From positions 1 through 8,563 of the forward strand of contig CAMFDH010000045.1 of the NCBI GenBank assembly GCA_945949035.1: 8,563 bases of DNA, written 5' to 3'. A program made the position numbers and the translations under genes. Below are positions 6,622-8,563 of the stretch, in pieces (the first letter of the stretch is position 1; every line of letters begins with the position of its first letter). The notes under the pieces were generated by a model. That model saw only the letters and a list, made by a program, of their open reading frames with translations, searched no databases and had not been told where the DNA came from. Origin of the DNA: an uncultured Actinomyces sp. GTDB taxonomy: Bacteria > Actinomycetota > Actinomycetes > Actinomycetales > Actinomycetaceae.

Positions 6622-7659
6622 TTAGGCGCTAGCCCGCACCTTGAGTTTGGTGGCAATACTCTTCAGCTCGGGTGTTCGTCCCGCGATCAACTCGATGAGG
6701 GCCTCGATGGCATTCTCACCAATCTGACTGAAGTGCTGGCGCACCGTCGTCAGCGCCGGCTCAAAGAAAGCGACCCCATCCTGATCGTCAAAGCCAAACA
6801 CCCGAACATCTTCTGGAACGCGGATCCCAGCTTCAGAGAGAGCCTTGAGGGCCCCGAGTGACATCTGGTCGTTGGCTACAAACACGGCATCGGGAAGCGG
6901 TTTGGTGAGCAGCTCTTTCATGGCGTCATAGCCACTGCCCGCACTCCAGTCACCACGGACCCGAGCGCCCTTCTCAAGTCCCAGTTCCTCTGTGAATATC
7001 TCCCAGGAGGAATCACGTTCCATGGCGTCGAAGTCATCGGTGGGCCCGGCGATGTGGGCAACCGATTTGCAGCCCTTGTCCTTGAGGTGCTCCAGGGCAG
7101 CCCTGGAACCCGAGCGCTGGTCCATCCCTATCCGGGGCAGTTTAGAGTCCTCTTTGATCCAACGCGAGGCGATGACCAGGGTGGGGACCGGAACAGTTTG
7201 CGCCTCAAGTTCCTGGGCCATCGGTTCAACCGGAGCGATGACGATGAGGCCGGCCACGCCAAGGCTGAGCAGGTCATCAAGTGCGGCCCGCATTGCCTCG
7301 GTGGTGAACTCTGCAAGCGTTGCAACACTGACGAAGTAGCCGTCGTGGTTGGCGGCAAGCTGAAGGGAGAGCAGGGTGGTGGCCGGACCCCACTCGACAA
7401 AGCGGGGTGTGATTACCCCGATCAGGCGACTCTGACTGGAAGCAAGGGCCCGGGCAGCTTCGTTGCGCCGATAGCCCATCTCAGACATGGCGTCGAGGAC
7501 CCGCTGGCGGGTCTCATCCCGCACGGCTCCCTTGTTGTTGATAACCCTGGAAACCGTCTGGTGTGAAACGCCGGCCCTGGCAGCAACGTCAGCCATGGAC
7601 GGCATACGTCCGGCCCGCGCTACCGGGGCAGAATCGACTGCCGAAGAGGGCTTAGGCAT
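6622..7659 (-). CDS. LacI-family transcriptional regulator of the sugar locus
   Basis: This 345-residue protein is a DNA-binding repressor with a sugar-sensing domain. The N-terminal helix-turn-helix (about 20-43: MADVAARAGVSHQTVSRVIN) is followed by the hinge (about 66-80, ARALASSQSRLIGV) with the conserved leucine that enters the operator centre. A periplasmic-binding-protein-like effector domain runs from 80 to the end, with HIAGP (202-206), VFVANDQMSLGAL (259-271) and FGFDD (288-292), all close to E. coli LacI. I chose the ATG at 7659 because AGGAGG (7666-7671) lies six bases upstream. Longer starts would read through the araA terminator. The 18-residue extension before the helix-turn-helix is longer than usual; Met19 is an alternative start but lacks such support. 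Flanked by araA and the importer, it most likely senses arabinose or a derivative and binds 6451-6462. It is not related to the GntR-type AraR of Bacillus. Confidence 0.93.
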   Translation of the reverse strand: MPKPSSAVDSAPVARAGRMPSMADVAARAGVSHQTVSRVINNKGAVRDETRQRVLDAMSEMGYRRNEAARALASSQSRLIGVITPRFVEWGPATTLLSLQLAANHDGYFVSVATLAEFTTEAMRAALDDLLSLGVAGLIVIAPVEPMAQELEAQTVPVPTLVIASRWIKEDSKLPRIGMDQRSGSRAALEHLKDKGCKSVAHIAGPTDDFDAMERDSSWEIFTEELGLEKGARVRGDWSAGSGYDAMKELLTKPLPDAVFVANDQMSLGALKALSEAGIRVPEDVRVFGFDDQDGVAFFEPALTTVRQHFSQIGENAIEALIELIAGRTPELKSIATKLKVRASA

Positions 7660-7674
7660 GACACTCCTCCTACT

Positions 7675-7692
7675 GTAAACACCACTGTTCAC
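7675..7692. promoter_or_regulatory. Inverted repeat just upstream of the lacI start
   Basis: GTAAACA (7675-7681) and TGTTCAC (7686-7692) are inverted repeats with one mismatch around four bases, ending 16 bases before the lacI start. The spot suits an operator that blocks lacI expression, but the sequence differs from the 6451-6462 operator and its protein is unknown. No convincing -35/-10 pair was found for lacI; TTCACA on the minus strand is a partial -35 with no good partner. Confidence 0.3.
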
Positions 7693-7712
7693 ATGGTTAT
7701 TGTCGCATTGTG

Positions 7713-7764
7713 AAAAACCGGTGGATGTTAGCGCTGCACCACCTGCTGCTCTAACATCCACCGG
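7713..7764 (-). terminator. araA intrinsic terminator
   Basis: CCGGTGGATGTTAG (7718-7731) and CTAACATCCACCGG (7751-7764) are perfect 14-bp inverted repeats with a 19-nt loop. TTTTT follows on the minus strand (7713-7717). It begins 17 bases after the araA stop and should end the araA transcript strongly, separating it from lacI. Confidence 0.92.
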
Positions 7765-7780
7765 CCTGCCAGATTACCCC

Positions 7781-8563
7781 TTATACGCCATTGGCGAGGT
7801 GGTAATAGGCGAAGTTCCAACGCACCTTGTCCTTGAACGTGGGGACGGTAGTGTCCTGGTCGATCAAGAGCAGCTCGGTGCGGGCCATATCGGCGAAGAT
7901 GCGGAAGACATCGGCGCCAATCGAGTTGGTGAGGACGGTGTGGTGAGCACCTCCGGACTCCATCCAGCACTCCGCGGACACCTCGAGCGAGGGCTGTGGC
8001 TTCCACACCGCGTGGGCCACGGGCAGGTTCGGCATCGGGGCCGGTGGCTCAACCACCTCGACCTCATTGGCCGTCAGACGGAAACGGGTTCCCATGTCTG
8101 CCAGCGAGACGACCAGGGCGGGACCGGGATCGGTATGGAAGACCATCCGCACCGGGTCTTCCTTGCCGCCGATGCCGAGGGGGTGGATCTCCACCTTCGG
8201 CTTCTGGGTTGTCAGGGTGGGGCAGATCTCCAGCATGTGAGCGCCAAGAATCAGCTCTTCGCCCGGCACCAGGTTGTAGGTGTAGTCCTCCATCAGTGAG
8301 GCGCCACCAGGCAGTCCCTCGCTCATGGCCTTCACCGCACGAACCAGGACGGCGGTCTTCCAGTCGCCCTCGGCACCAAAACCGTAGCCCTGTGCCATGA
8401 GGCGCTGCGCGGCAATGCCGGGCAGTTGCTTCAGGGCGCCGAGGTCCTCGAAGTTGGTGGTGAAAGCGCCGGCGTTGCGTTCCTCCAGGAAACGACGAAT
8501 GCCGATCTCCTGCTTGGCTGCGTAAACCAGCGAATCGTGACGCTCGCCACCCTCGCGCAGTTC
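7781..8563 (-). CDS. araA: L-arabinose isomerase, C-terminal part (gene continues beyond the window)
   Basis: The 260 visible residues match the last half of AraA, the cytoplasmic, metal-dependent enzyme that turns L-arabinose into L-ribulose, the first step towards xylulose-5-phosphate. The frame is open to base 8563, so the ATG at 8398 is internal. Typical blocks are [93 protein letters not shown] and the end [14 protein letters not shown]. The residues matching the E. coli active site (Glu306 in AEGDW, Glu333 in MEDYTY, His350 in AHMLE and His450 in GAHHT) are all kept, so the enzyme should be active. An Asn replaces a non-catalytic His in MEDYTYH of E. coli. araB and araD are often neighbours and may lie upstream of the window. 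Confidence 0.96.
   Translation of the reverse strand, partial: ELREGGERHDSLVYAAKQEIGIRRFLEERNAGAFTTNFEDLGALKQLPGIAAQRLMAQGYGFGAEGDWKTAVLVRAVKAMSEGLPGGASLMEDYTYNLVPGEELILGAHMLEICPTLTTQKPKVEIHPLGIGGKEDPVRMVFHTDPGPALVVSLADMGTRFRLTANEVEVVEPPAPMPNLPVAHAVWKPQPSLEVSAECWMESGGAHHTVLTNSIGADVFRIFADMARTELLLIDQDTTVPTFKDKVRWNFAYYHLANGV

Noticed and set aside
6314..6625. 103-codon plus-strand open frame in the chvE-lacI gap
   Set aside because: It covers the promoter, operator and lacI terminator, has no good ribosome site, and the product resembles nothing I know.
7660..7761. Longer lacI start (379 residues)
   Set aside because: It would begin inside the araA terminator stem and has no ribosome site, while the ATG at 7659 has AGGAGG six bases upstream.
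7700..8299. 199-codon plus-strand open frame
   Set aside because: It is antisense to araA and runs through the araA terminator; araA's conserved active-site blocks decide the coding strand.
1..8563. CRISPR array, tRNA, rRNA, insertion sequence or defence system
   Set aside because: No regularly spaced repeats, cloverleaf-like sequence, transposase or terminal repeats were seen; nearly all the window is covered by well-known transport and sugar genes.

Overview
The window looks like chromosomal DNA from a high-GC Gram-positive bacterium (Actinomycetota). The evidence is GC-rich codon usage, a sugar-binding lipoprotein with a lipobox, a two-module MacB/FtsX-type permease of the kind common in actinobacteria, and a LacI-family regulator with a palindromic operator next to the sugar genes. 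The genus cannot be fixed from the sequence; fermentative actinobacteria such as the Actinomyces or Bifidobacterium groups are possible but unproven.

Layout: (1) At 2-2152, plus strand, lies the 3' part of a large ABC-transporter permease with two FtsX-like domains. It is unrelated to what follows and is separated from it by a hairpin terminator (2179-2222) that can serve both converging genes. (2) From 6294 down to 2252, minus strand, lies a three-gene sugar importer: chvE (binding lipoprotein), mmsA (double-ATPase) and mmsB (permease). The chvE-mmsA gap carries a strong hairpin with no U-tract. mmsA and mmsB overlap by four bases (GTGA). (3) The 327-bp gap at 6295-6621 holds a predicted chvE promoter whose spacer and -10 are covered by a perfect LacI-type palindrome, a leader of about 150 nt, and the probable lacI terminator. 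(4) A LacI-family regulator (7659 to 6622) follows. (5) The 3' part of L-arabinose isomerase araA (8563 to 7781, running off the window) comes last, with a strong intrinsic terminator.

Read together, regions 2-5 form a pentose, most likely L-arabinose, uptake and catabolism locus. The lipoprotein captures sugar outside the membrane, MmsB/MmsA import it using ATP, AraA converts L-arabinose to L-ribulose, and the LacI protein probably represses the importer until an inducer is present. The sugar assignment rests on araA being next door; the ChvE/MmsAB family also handles galactose, glucose, xylose and others.

I found no sign of an undescribed system, mobile element, CRISPR array, tRNA or rRNA. 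The points worth a second look are regulatory: the operator-promoter overlap, an operator half-site inside the araA terminator, the intercistronic hairpin, and weak inverted repeats upstream of lacI and chvE.
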